Shown: positions 7,998 through 16,667 of the stretch, in pieces
Position numbering within the stretch: the first letter of the stretch is position 1
Layout of the letters: each line of letters starts with the position of its first letter
DNA from: Liberibacter brunswickensis
Lineage (GTDB): Bacteria; Pseudomonadota; Alphaproteobacteria; Rhizobiales; Rhizobiaceae
Assembly: GCF_036858155.1 (NCBI RefSeq)
Contig: NZ_JAAEJX010000008.1
Coordinates: 8,241-72,240, forward strand
Reading direction: 5' to 3'
DNA length: 64,000 bases
The notes under the pieces: model-generated
The model's database searches: none
Told to the model about the DNA's origin: nothing
What the model saw: only the letters and a program-made list of their open reading frames with translations
Program-made: the position numbers and the translations under genes

Positions 7998-8951
7998 TTG
8001 ACAAAAATAAAAACGAAAATAGGACAAAATAAAGACGTCATCGGACTTTTCTTAGAAATGATGACTTATGAAAGAGCATCTAGTATTAATACACTATCTG
8101 CTTATAAAAAAGACTTGGAAGAAATACAAATATTTCTCTGCAATTGTGGTACATCACTATTAAAAGCTTCTGAAAATGATATTGTTTCTTATCTAAATTA
8201 TCTGTCTCAAAGAGAGTTAGTCGCTAATTCTAAAAGGAGGAAAATATCTGTAATACGACAATTCTACAATTTTCTTTGTTCTGAAGGAATTCGCAAAGAT
8301 AACCCTTCTGCCACCCTTGTCCTTCCAAAAAAAAACCATACACTGCCTAAAATACTAAACAAAAAAAACATATCAGATCTTTTACAAAGGGCTTATACAG
8401 AAGCAAAAGATCCTTCTCCAGGTCAATCGAAACGCATACGTACATTTTTATTGATAGAGTTGCTATATGCTACTGGTATGCGAGTAAGCGAGTTAGTAAC
8501 ACTATCCTCCCATATTCTAAACTTAAAAGAGCGTACAATGATAATTAAAGGGAAAGGTAATAAAGAACGCATGGTTGTTCTTTCTCCTTCTGCATTGCAT
8601 GCATTACAAATATACAAAGAAAATTTCTATTCTACAACAAATCTGATCGATAGCCCGTGGTTATTTCCATCATCTACCAAGAAAGGACATATATCACGTC
8701 AAGTGTTTGCAAGAGATTTAAAAAAATTAGCCAATCGTTCTGGCATTCCAACAGAAAGCATTTCTCCACATATAATACGTCATGCATTCGCGAGTCATCT
8801 TCTTGAAGGTGGAGCTGATCTACGCACTATACAAATGCTTTTAGGTCATACAGACATATCAACAACTCAAATATACACTCACCTTTTATCAAATAAATTG
8901 CAAAAATTAATTCAAGATCATCATCCCCTTGCTAAGAAGGAAAAGAAATAA
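7998..8951 (+). CDS. xerD: site-specific tyrosine recombinase XerD
   Basis: Resolves chromosome dimers at dif together with XerC. All six catalytic residues of the tyrosine recombinase fold are present: R162 (TGMRVSEL), K186 (KGKGNKER), H258 and R261 (HIIRHAFASH), H284 (LLGHTDI) and Y293 (TQIYTH). The N-terminal SAM-like domain spans about residues 12-100. Length (317) fits chromosomal XerD, not a phage integrase. The start is uncertain: TTG at 7998 gives a normal N-terminus but lacks a clear ribosome site. accA begins 49 nt downstream. Confidence 0.92.
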   Translation: MTKIKTKIGQNKDVIGLFLEMMTYERASSINTLSAYKKDLEEIQIFLCNCGTSLLKASENDIVSYLNYLSQRELVANSKRRKISVIRQFYNFLCSEGIRKDNPSATLVLPKKNHTLPKILNKKNISDLLQRAYTEAKDPSPGQSKRIRTFLLIELLYATGMRVSELVTLSSHILNLKERTMIIKGKGNKERMVVLSPSALHALQIYKENFYSTTNLIDSPWLFPSSTKKGHISRQVFARDLKKLANRSGIPTESISPHIIRHAFASHLLEGGADLRTIQMLLGHTDISTTQIYTHLLSNKLQKLIQDHHPLAKKEKK

Positions 8952-9000
8952 TAGAATTGGTCGTCCACTAAATATTTTTAAAATAAGAGTAAATATTAAT

Positions 9001-9954
9001 ATGCATCATTATTTTGATTTTGAACAACCAATATCTGATCTAGAAGCGAAGATTCATGAACTTAAAAAATTATCACGAGAAAATGAGAATATTGATTGTT
9101 CCGAGGAAATTCATGAATTAGAGAAAGTAGTTTACAAAACTCTATCTGATATTTACTCAAAACTTACCCCTTGGCAAAAAACTCAAATTTCCAGGCACCC
9201 CAATAGACCCCATTATGTTGATTATGTAAATTCTCTCTTTACTCACTTTATACCTCTTGCAGGAGATCGACTATTTGGAGATGACCCAGCAATGCAAATT
9301 GGCCTTGCTAGATTTCATGGACAACCTGTCGCTATTGTAGGACAAGAAAAAGGATGTGACACAAAATCAAGAATCAAACATAATTTCGGTAGTCCACGCC
9401 CCGAAGGATATCGTAAGGCTATACGTCTTATGGAAATAGCTGATAGATTTAAAATACCTGTAATATCATTAGTAGATACAGCAGGAGCTTATCCTGGAAT
9501 GGATGCAGAAGCACGAGGACAAGGAGAAGCAATTGCTCGTTCTACTGAGATGTGTCTTAAATTACAAGTACCAATGATTTCTATAATTATTGGCGAAGGT
9601 GGATCTGGTGGAGCAATAGGAATAGCTGCTGCTAATTTTGTTTATATGTTAGAATATTCTATTTACAGCGTTATTTCTCCAGAAGGTGCTGCCTCAATTC
9701 TTTGGAAAGATCCTTCTCGTGCACAACAAGCCGCTATGGCTATGAAGATAACAGCAGCTGATTTAAAGGATCTTTCCATAATTGATGGAATTATTCCAGA
9801 ACCTATAGGAGGAGCTCATAGAAATCATGCTCAAACCATTTCCTCTGTTAGCGAAGTAATAAGTAAATTCTTATCAGAAACATCAATGTATTCTGGAAAA
9901 GAGATACGCAAACATCGACATGAAAAATATCTGAATATTGGTAGAACATTATAA
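9001..9954 (+). CDS. accA: acetyl-CoA carboxylase, carboxyltransferase subunit alpha
   Basis: With AccD it transfers CO2 from biotinyl-AccB to acetyl-CoA, forming malonyl-CoA for fatty-acid synthesis. ATG at 9001 gives the standard N-terminus (MHHYFDFEQPISDLEAKI) and 317 residues; the frame is open upstream, but the extra residues do not belong to the family. Signatures include GQEKGCDTKSRIKHNFG, SLVDTAGAYPGMDAEARGQ, IIGEGGSGGAIGIAAA and YSVISPEGAASILWKD. It lies between xerD and the L,D-transpeptidase gene in one orientation and with small gaps, so an operon is likely. Confidence 0.96.
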   Translation: MHHYFDFEQPISDLEAKIHELKKLSRENENIDCSEEIHELEKVVYKTLSDIYSKLTPWQKTQISRHPNRPHYVDYVNSLFTHFIPLAGDRLFGDDPAMQIGLARFHGQPVAIVGQEKGCDTKSRIKHNFGSPRPEGYRKAIRLMEIADRFKIPVISLVDTAGAYPGMDAEARGQGEAIARSTEMCLKLQVPMISIIIGEGGSGGAIGIAAANFVYMLEYSIYSVISPEGAASILWKDPSRAQQAAMAMKITAADLKDLSIIDGIIPEPIGGAHRNHAQTISSVSEVISKFLSETSMYSGKEIRKHRHEKYLNIGRTL

Positions 9955-9970
9955 TCATTTAATATAATTT

Positions 9971-10720
9971 ATGATATTTTTTATTTATCAAAGAATCAAA
10001 GATTTTAAAGTGACGAGCTTAAATAATTTTTTATTGTTTATAATATTGATGTTAATAGGTGGATGCAATAGCCAACGTTTATTCGTTGATAAAGCAGAAT
10101 ATCCCTTATCAAAAAGTCTTACGTTATCTATGAAAAAACAAAGGACTTCTGCTTATCATCCTGCTTTGATACGTATCTTTAAAAAAGAAAAAATTCTTGA
10201 AATATGGAAACTTAATGATGATTACCAATATGTTCTGTTGAAAAAATATGATATATGTGCATGGTCAGGAACCTTTGGGCCTAAGATAGAAATAGGAGAT
10301 GGACAGGCTCCTGAAGGGTTTTACTATATTGGATGGAATAATTTAAATCCTAATTCAAAATACTTTCTATCAATTAATATCGGATTTCCTAATGAATTCG
10401 ATAAAACACATAATAGAACAGGAACTGACCTAATGATTCATGGAGGATGTGAATCTGCTGGTTGCTATGCAATGGATAACAAACAAATGGTAGAAATATA
10501 TGCGATCATAAGGGATTCACTCAGAGGTAATATGCAATCTTATGTACAAATACAAGCATTCCCTTTCAGAATGACATCTAAAAATATGAAAATTTATCGC
10601 GATCATCCAAGTTATCTTTTCTGGAACATGCTAAAAATAGGCCATGATTATTTTGAGAATACTCATCAAGAACCAATTGTAAAAATACTAAATAAACATT
10701 ACATATTTTTAAAAGAATAA
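9971..10720 (+). CDS. L,D-transpeptidase (YkuD/ErfK-YafK type), putative lipoprotein
   Basis: The catalytic motif of L,D-transpeptidases is present as HGGCESAGCYAM (H157, S162, catalytic C165). Such enzymes form 3-3 cross-links in peptidoglycan or anchor proteins to it, and the YafK branch can also cleave such links. The N-terminus has a hydrophobic run ending LMLIGGC, a lipobox with C32, so a lipid-anchored periplasmic enzyme is predicted. GTG at 10010 would give a more typical signal peptide (MTSLNNFLLF...) than ATG at 9971; I cannot decide between them. It lies 16 nt after accA. Confidence 0.85.
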   Translation: MIFFIYQRIKDFKVTSLNNFLLFIILMLIGGCNSQRLFVDKAEYPLSKSLTLSMKKQRTSAYHPALIRIFKKEKILEIWKLNDDYQYVLLKKYDICAWSGTFGPKIEIGDGQAPEGFYYIGWNNLNPNSKYFLSINIGFPNEFDKTHNRTGTDLMIHGGCESAGCYAMDNKQMVEIYAIIRDSLRGNMQSYVQIQAFPFRMTSKNMKIYRDHPSYLFWNMLKIGHDYFENTHQEPIVKILNKHYIFLKE

Positions 10721-11082
10721 TGCGTATTAGATTACCATTTGTATCTATTTAAAATATATACTATAATTATATTTCTACTTAAAATTTATATATAAAAATA
10801 TCTAATATATTATATTTAAAATTAGTAGAAAAGTAATAATTTAAATTATAAATAAATAAATTTTTAACTTATATTTTATCTTTCTGATTAGTGTAATATT
10901 AAATTATAACTTATGAATCTTAAATAGCTGTACCATTTGATAGTTATACAATATCTTGTATATAGAAGAAATGTTATATACTGTATTAAAAATTAATCTT
11001 TGATAATTTCATTTTCCTTGGATATATTTTGTTATCATATTATCAGGAATAAATAGTAGTCTACTAGCTAGGAGTAAAAACT
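10721..11082. other. AT-rich spacer with one operator-like palindrome
   Basis: More than 350 bp without a gene. It contains the palindrome TATACAA-TATC-TTGTATA at 10945-10962. Confidence 0.5.
10945..10962. promoter_or_regulatory. operator-like palindrome
   Basis: Perfect 7-bp arms TATACAA/TTGTATA around a TATC centre, about 120 bp upstream of the frameshifted gene at 11083. No known regulator consensus is matched with certainty. Confidence 0.35.
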
Positions 11083-11361
11083 ATGGAAAGTATACGCAGC
11101 GTAGAAGATAAAATCAAGATTTTGATACCCTACTCCTTCATGAGAAGATGCAGGTTGCGATTGAATATCAAAATGAAGCATGGGCTGGTGGTATAGCAGA
11201 TGGTATAGAGCCAGAAATTATTGCTAATGCCGCCATTACTCAAGCAATACGCGAAACAGTACGGATCCACGGAGAAGAGAAGGTGGAGTCATTGATAAAT
11301 TCAATAGTTGCCCGTATGTTAGTTAGTAGGAGAATTTTCGCCTGAAAGAGTTATTCAGTAA
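11083..11361 (+). pseudogene. small conserved-looking gene broken by two compensating frameshifts
   Basis: ATG at 11083 (AGGAG upstream at 11070-11074) opens MESIRSVEDK. The sensible protein then continues in another frame as NQDFDTLLLHEKMQVAIEY...INSIVARMLVS, and finally returns to the first frame as GEFSPERVIQ before TAA at 11359-11361. One missing base in the A-run 11110-11113 and one extra base near 11328 would restore a continuous protein of about 92 residues. The middle segment alone (ATG 11148 to 11345) is an open frame of 65 residues. The helical, acidic sequence resembles a short hypothetical protein of Rhizobiales that I only vaguely recall. Function is unknown. Gene decay, sequencing error and recoding all remain possible. 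Confidence 0.6.
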
Positions 11362-11535
11362 AATTGATAATTGCTAATAGTGATATAAAAGTATTATATT
11401 GTAAGTTATTAGGAAAAACACTTAAAGTAAGTTAGTAAAAATAATATATTTAGCATAGTAGAAAATCCGTAAGGATTATTCACAAGTTTAAAAGATATTA
11501 ATAATAATAAAATAGATTTTTTTTTGAGAAAGTGA

Positions 11536-12378
11536 ATGTCATCCGTTTACCTATCTAACCGGTCGTTTATCAAAGTAAGAGGTAACTCCGCTGTATCTTT
11601 TTTACAAAATATTATAACAGCAGATATATCCTCGTTGCCTTTTAAAGTCGCGCGTAGCAGTGCAATTCTCACCCCTCAAGGAAAAATTTTATTTTATTTT
11701 CTAATAAGCAAAGTTGAAGAAAAAGTATTTTTACTAGAAGTAGACACAAACAAACGTGACTCTTTGATTGAAAAACTTGCTTTTTATAAATTGCGATCAG
11801 ATGTTGTTCTAGAAATACAACCGATAAATGGAATAACATTATTTTGGAACAAAAAGTATATATCCGATCATCCCTCATTTGTTGATGAACGTTTTTCAAT
11901 AGCAAATGTATTACTTTACAGAACGTGGGGATACAATGATAATGCCACATATGATGTTACAGAATATAATAAACTTAGAATTAATTATGGAATAGTTGAT
12001 CCTGATACTGACTTTTTACCATCTACTATATTCCCCCACGATGCATTGATGGATCTCACTAAAGGAATCTCTTTTACAAAAGGCTGTTATATTGGTCAAG
12101 AAGTTGTGTCACGAATTCAACACCGAGGGATAATACGCAAACGTCCGATAATTATCACAGGGAAAGATACTCTCCCTCCTAGCGGATCCTATATAGTTGT
12201 TAATAATGTAAAAATAGGAATACTCGGAGTATCTGCAGGGAAAAAAGCTCTATCAATAACACGAACAGATAAGATAAATGATGCTATAAAAAAATGTATG
12301 ATAATAACAGTTAATGGAATTGAGGTAATACCAACTTTTCCTAAATTATTAGAATATAATGAATGTATATCAAAATAA
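11536..12378 (+). CDS. ygfZ: folate-binding protein YgfZ / IbaG-like (GcvT family)
   Basis: Tetrahydrofolate-dependent accessory protein for assembly or repair of certain iron-sulphur enzymes. The family signature K-G-C-Y-x-G-Q-E is present as KGCYIGQEVVSR, near residue 181, with the essential cysteine. The N-terminus (LSNRSFIKVRGNSAVSFLQN) matches the GcvT-like fold. The 280-residue length is normal. The gene stands alone between two AT-rich spacers. Together with bolA it shows that iron-sulphur maintenance functions are kept in this genome. Confidence 0.88.
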   Translation: MSSVYLSNRSFIKVRGNSAVSFLQNIITADISSLPFKVARSSAILTPQGKILFYFLISKVEEKVFLLEVDTNKRDSLIEKLAFYKLRSDVVLEIQPINGITLFWNKKYISDHPSFVDERFSIANVLLYRTWGYNDNATYDVTEYNKLRINYGIVDPDTDFLPSTIFPHDALMDLTKGISFTKGCYIGQEVVSRIQHRGIIRKRPIIITGKDTLPPSGSYIVVNNVKIGILGVSAGKKALSITRTDKINDAIKKCMIITVNGIEVIPTFPKLLEYNECISK

Positions 12379-12735
12379 TATCTTTAACAATAAGTATTGA
12401 TTTCATAAATAATAAAGTAGTATTATTATACTCAAGTTATAACTAAACTTGCATATATATTATAAATTATTATTGCATGAAAGATAATGAATATATATAT
12501 TTGCAAAGGTTAATATTTTGTCATTGATTATTTATAATTTTGGTACTAAAAAATTAATTTTTAAATATTATATCAATGATGAAACTTGGTAGTTGTTGTA
12601 ATTTTAATAACGTCTTTGTCTGTTTGTATTTATTTTGTATACATGCATTAGTTGCATTGAAAAATATTTGTTTGAGAAAATTTTGACAACAAGCAAAGAT
12701 ATTTTTTATCCATATAATTTTAAGGGAATAAGATA
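12379..12735. other. AT-rich spacer, nothing recognised
   Basis: About 350 bp between ygfZ and the tadD-like gene. Short open frames on the minus strand here are low-complexity and have no ribosome sites or protein-like composition. Confidence 0.5.
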
Positions 12736-13560
12736 GTGATCGCATTGTTTCCTCTTTTAAGTATTTTTTTTAAAAATATCAAATACTCATTTTTTGTAGT
12801 TACGATATTTTCATTATCTAGTTGCTTTTTATTAAAGCCTGGTATATCTGTGCCAGATCTTGAATCTCTAGAAAATATGAACAATGAACAATTACTAACT
12901 GTTGTAGATACCGTAGGAGAAAAGTACAAAGCACATCCTAAAAACAAAATAATAGGAATTATATATGCAGATGTATTAAAAAGAGTTGGACGTATTTCTC
13001 AAGCACTTGCTGTCATGAGACAAATGGCTATATTCTATCCAAAAGATCAAGAAGTGCTATCGGCTTATGGAAAAGCTTTAGCAAATGCTGGATACCTAAG
13101 TGAAGGTCTTAATGCTATTGATCGTGCACAAAGACCTGACATGCCCGATTGGAGATTAATATCTGCCAAAGCATCTATTCTAGCTCAGATGGGCAAACAT
13201 TCTGAAGCACTATTAGAATATGAAAAAGCTCTAGAATTATCTCCCAATGAATCATCTATTGTTTCTAATATGGCTATGTCCTATCTCCTCATGGGAGATT
13301 TAAAGACAGCAGAAGAAAAACTACGATATGCTTCTAAAATGATAGGATCTGATAGTCGTGTAAGACAAAATTTAGCATTAGTGGTTGGTTTGCAAGGACG
13401 TATAAAAGAAGCTTATTCTATAGCATCAAATGAATTATCCTCTGAAGAGGCTGAGACAAATATGAGATATATCAAATCAATTATTTTCCAAAAAGATCCT
13501 TGGAAAAAAATTGCTAAGAAAGAAAATAATATTAATAAGGAGAGAAGATCTTTTTATTAA
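12736..13560 (+). CDS. tadD: TadD-like tetratricopeptide lipoprotein
   Basis: A 274-residue protein with a signal peptide ending SLSSC (lipobox, C30) followed by tetratricopeptide repeats (about residues 65-235), for example AKASILAQMGKHSEALLEYEKALELSPNE read across two lines of helices. This matches TadD, the outer-membrane-associated lipoprotein that supports assembly of Flp/Tad pili. The start is GTG at 12736, with AAGGGA 10 nt upstream. No other tad/cpa gene is in the window, so it is an orphan; in rhizobia tadD is also often separate from the main tad cluster. The lysine-rich C-terminal tail is low-complexity. Confidence 0.75.
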   Translation: MIALFPLLSIFFKNIKYSFFVVTIFSLSSCFLLKPGISVPDLESLENMNNEQLLTVVDTVGEKYKAHPKNKIIGIIYADVLKRVGRISQALAVMRQMAIFYPKDQEVLSAYGKALANAGYLSEGLNAIDRAQRPDMPDWRLISAKASILAQMGKHSEALLEYEKALELSPNESSIVSNMAMSYLLMGDLKTAEEKLRYASKMIGSDSRVRQNLALVVGLQGRIKEAYSIASNELSSEEAETNMRYIKSIIFQKDPWKKIAKKENNINKERRSFY

Positions 13561-14048
13561 AAAAGATAAATTATCTATAAAAATTATTTTGATTATTATT
13601 GGATTTTCGAAGCAAGATAAACTTCTTATATATCAAATAAATAATTTTTATATTTCTTGGTATATTTTTATTATTTATAAGATTATATTAAAATTTTTTT
13701 TGTACTCTAAAAAAATCAAGTTTACCATGTAATAAGTATCTTTACTTTAAAAAGATTACTTATTATTCGGGAAAATAACTATCCATTTCTACATTTTATG
13801 TTGTAATTGATTCTATAACTTTTTATAACTTAAACTAGAGTGATTTTTAACATCAAATGTCATATTATAAATATTTATTATAGTATGAAAAAAAAATTTA
13901 ATGCATTGCATAACTTATTTTACATAATAAATAAAAATTTCACTGATTTATTTGTTTTTTTATTGATCTTATATATATGTGAAAAAAGATTTTTATTCTA
14001 AAAATTTATGGTTGTAAATTAACTGATAATCAATAAAAAAGTTGATTA
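13561..14048. other. AT-rich spacer between convergent genes
   Basis: Nearly 500 bp. A 73-codon frame on the plus strand (13511-13732) is rich in Ile/Lys/Phe codons and looks random. Near 14017-14050 the arms TGATAATCAA and TTGATTATTA form a hairpin that runs into the uppP stop codon; with only a weak T-run after it on the minus strand it could be a poor terminator. Confidence 0.5.
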
Positions 14049-14849
14049 TTAAAAAAATACTTCTAAAAATAATCCTATAAAACCAATTAATATTCTCCAT
14101 AAAGCAAAAGGAGCATATCCTTTCTTTGCTATAAAGTTCAGTAAATATCGTATAACAATTAGACTAGTGATAAAAGAAGATATACAACCAAAAATAATCT
14201 CCTGTCCTATATCATTCATTATAACACTATAATTTTTATAATAATCCAGTGCACAAGCACCAATAATTGTTGGAATTGCTATGAAAAAAGAAAATTCTGC
14301 CGCAGAAGTTTTATCAGCCCCTAGAAACAATGCACCGGTAATAGTAGCTCCTGAACGAGATACACCAGGAATCAAAGAAAAACATTGAAAAAAACCTATT
14401 TTAATGGATAAAGGTATAGGATAATTTTCAATACAAAAATATTTTGATTTAAATTTCAAACGATCAACTAATAATAATACAAATCCACCAATAATTAGAT
14501 TATAGTATACAAGAATTTTTTCTTTAAATAGTATTGATTTGATAAAATTATATGAAAAAAAACCAAATACTGCCGCAGGAAAAAATCCACAGAATAGAAC
14601 TATTACAAAATGACGTTTAGCAGAACTAAATGGAAGAGAAAAGAATATAGAAATAATTCTGCTAAAGTAAACATATAATAATGCAGAAACAGCTCCTAAT
14701 TGAACTAAGATAGTAAAACTACTACCCAAATCACCCCCTAATAATCGATTTACAATTAACAAATGCGCTGTTGAAGAAACAGGCATAAATTCTGTTAATC
14801 CCTCTACTATTCCCAAAATAAGTGAGACAATTAAAGAATGTCTTAACAT
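14049..14849 (-). CDS. uppP: undecaprenyl-diphosphate phosphatase
   Basis: Integral membrane enzyme (BacA/UppP) that recycles undecaprenyl diphosphate to the monophosphate carrier for peptidoglycan synthesis. The two signature loops are present: EGLTEFMPVSSTAH at residues 16-29, and PGVSRSGATITGA in the second half. Multiple hydrophobic helices fill the 266 residues, the usual length. It is divergent from the glutathione transferase gene, about 145 bp apart. Confidence 0.95.
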   Translation of the reverse strand: MLRHSLIVSLILGIVEGLTEFMPVSSTAHLLIVNRLLGGDLGSSFTILVQLGAVSALLYVYFSRIISIFFSLPFSSAKRHFVIVLFCGFFPAAVFGFFSYNFIKSILFKEKILVYYNLIIGGFVLLLVDRLKFKSKYFCIENYPIPLSIKIGFFQCFSLIPGVSRSGATITGALFLGADKTSAAEFSFFIAIPTIIGACALDYYKNYSVIMNDIGQEIIFGCISSFITSLIVIRYLLNFIAKKGYAPFALWRILIGFIGLFLEVFF

Positions 14850-14993
14850 TTATATCTCGCAATATTTTAATTGATTGTTTACTTATCTACATCTTGCATC
14901 TATTATTTCTACATAATACAATGCGAAATAAATATTCAACATAATCTTAATTTATATCCACTTTGAAAAATCAAAATCAAACCTTAAAGCACA

Positions 14994-15689
14994 ATGTCTA
15001 AACTTTACCATTATCCTATGTCATCTAGTTCAAGATTCGTAAGGTTAATTCTTAGTGAATATGACTTTAAACCTGATATGATAGAGGAATATCCTTGGGG
15101 AAAACGCCGTGAATTTTTGAAACTAAATCCATCTGGCGGACTTCCCGTTTACATAGTAGATAATCATCCGCAAGCATTATGCGGTTTTGCCATTATTTCT
15201 GAATATCTTGATGAAATATATGGTTCAGTTACAAAGAAGAATCGTCTTTTTCCTACTGATCCATTTCAAAGAGCAGAAACACGTAGAATGATCGAATGGT
15301 TTATGTATCAAATAGAATACGATGTTACACGACCATTAGTTAATGAACGTGTTTATAAATTACATATGACTACTGAACAAGGCGGAGGATCTCCTGATTC
15401 TAAAGCACTACGTATAGCACGTAAAAACATGCGAGAACATACGAAATACATAACATGCATCATAAAATCAAGATCATGGATTGCTGGTGACCATATCAGT
15501 TATGCTGATTTCGCAGCTTCTGCAACAATTTCGGTACTTGATTATCTAGGAGAAATAGATTGGGAGAGCTTCCCTATTATCAAGGAATGGTATCAAAGAA
15601 TAAAATCTCGTCCTTCGTTTCGCCCTATTCTATCAGAACGTATTCGAGGATTGCTACCCGTTTCACATTATACTGATCTTGATTTTTAA
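14994..15689 (+). CDS. glutathione S-transferase family protein
   Basis: A 231-residue protein with an N-terminal thioredoxin-like domain (LYHYPMSSSSRFVRLILSEY, then the cis-Pro segment NPSGGLPVYI and the glutathione-binding turn) and an all-helical C-terminal domain with WIAGDHISYADFAASATISV. The candidate catalytic residue is Ser10-Ser12 in PMSSSSR; no cysteine is present there. The substrate is unknown. Glutathione use also fits the nearby gloB. Divergent from uppP. Confidence 0.85.
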   Translation: MSKLYHYPMSSSSRFVRLILSEYDFKPDMIEEYPWGKRREFLKLNPSGGLPVYIVDNHPQALCGFAIISEYLDEIYGSVTKKNRLFPTDPFQRAETRRMIEWFMYQIEYDVTRPLVNERVYKLHMTTEQGGGSPDSKALRIARKNMREHTKYITCIIKSRSWIAGDHISYADFAASATISVLDYLGEIDWESFPIIKEWYQRIKSRPSFRPILSERIRGLLPVSHYTDLDF

Positions 15690-15775
15690 GCATAGTGTAT
15701 TATTGTCTATAATATAACGATAAAATTTCCCCGAATACTTATTTTTAAAATTTGTCTATAGTCGAGGATTTAAAG

Positions 15776-16645
15776 ATGCACCTCATGATATTCGGCGCTG
15801 GTTATACTGGACAATTCATCGCAGATGAAGCATTAAAAGCAGGAATACAAATATCAGGAACTACAAGATCAGAAACTAATTTTCCAATATTAAATAATAA
15901 AGGAATATCATCTGTTATATTTGCGAATAAACAAATAAATAGCGTATTACAAAAAAAGCTATATAGCACTACACACATCGTACAATGCATTGAACCTGAA
16001 AATACAGGGGATCCATTAATTATGTCTATGGGAGAAGATTTTTATAAATTAGTACCTAATCTCAAATGGATTGGATATCTTTCTAGCACAAGTGTCTATG
16101 GAAATCGCGAAGGACAATGGGTAGATGAAAATTCTTTTATATATCCGATTTCTTGTATTGCTACTAAAAGATTTAACGCAGAAAAAGAATGGCTTTCAAT
16201 AGCAAAAAAACTAAATGTTAAATTAGCAATCTTGCGATTATCTGGAATTTATGGAGAAGGACGTAATCCTTTTATCAAAATAAAACAAAAAACTTCAGTA
16301 AGATTAATTAAAAAAAATCAAGTATTTAATAGAATTAGAGTAGAAGACATAGCTAGAGCAGTTTTTTTCTTTACTAATCATAATATTGGAGGAATTTTCA
16401 ATATCAGTGATGACGAACCAGCTCCTTCACAAGATGTAATAACGGAAGCTGCTTCTATCATGAACGTAATCCCTCCACCAGAAAAATATTTTGATACGAC
16501 ATATATATCACCTACTACCAGATTTTTTTATGCGGATAACAAAAGAATATCAAATGCAAAAATTAAGTCACTTGGATTTAACTTTTTATATCCTAATTAT
16601 CGCATATCACTCAAACAATTATGGAAACAAATAAAAAGCATATAA
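15776..16645 (+). CDS. NAD(P)-dependent epimerase/dehydratase-like SDR protein
   Basis: An extended short-chain dehydrogenase fold of 289 residues. The dinucleotide motif is GAGYTGQFIA at the N-terminus. YLSSTSVYGNREGQWVDE and an RLSGIYGEGRNP stretch are typical of the YeeZ/atypical SDR group. The classic YxxxK pair is not obvious; ATKRFNAEKEW occupies that region, so catalysis as a normal epimerase is doubtful. I chose ATG 15776, with GAGG 9 nt upstream, over an upstream TTG. It follows the GST gene on the same strand and converges with the ABC transporter pair. Confidence 0.82.
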   Translation: MHLMIFGAGYTGQFIADEALKAGIQISGTTRSETNFPILNNKGISSVIFANKQINSVLQKKLYSTTHIVQCIEPENTGDPLIMSMGEDFYKLVPNLKWIGYLSSTSVYGNREGQWVDENSFIYPISCIATKRFNAEKEWLSIAKKLNVKLAILRLSGIYGEGRNPFIKIKQKTSVRLIKKNQVFNRIRVEDIARAVFFFTNHNIGGIFNISDDEPAPSQDVITEAASIMNVIPPPEKYFDTTYISPTTRFFYADNKRISNAKIKSLGFNFLYPNYRISLKQLWKQIKSI

Positions 16646-16667
16646 AAACACACTCTATCTTTTAATA

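Noticed and set aside
7998..8951. Tyrosine recombinase as a sign of a mobile element or prophage
   Set aside because: Length, motifs and its neighbour accA fit chromosomal XerD. There are no attachment-site repeats, phage genes or tRNA target beside it.
12554..12745. 63-codon minus-strand frame between ygfZ and tadD
   Set aside because: No ribosome site and an AT-driven composition. It overlaps the tadD start.
13511..13732. 73-codon open frame after tadD
   Set aside because: Composition is almost wholly Ile/Lys/Phe/Leu from A/T runs. It overlaps the tadD end in another frame and has no good ribosome site.
14017..14050. Hairpin at the end of uppP as a terminator
   Set aside because: The stem is AT-only and overlaps the stop codon, and the T-run after it is weak, so I noted it in the spacer and did not call a terminator.
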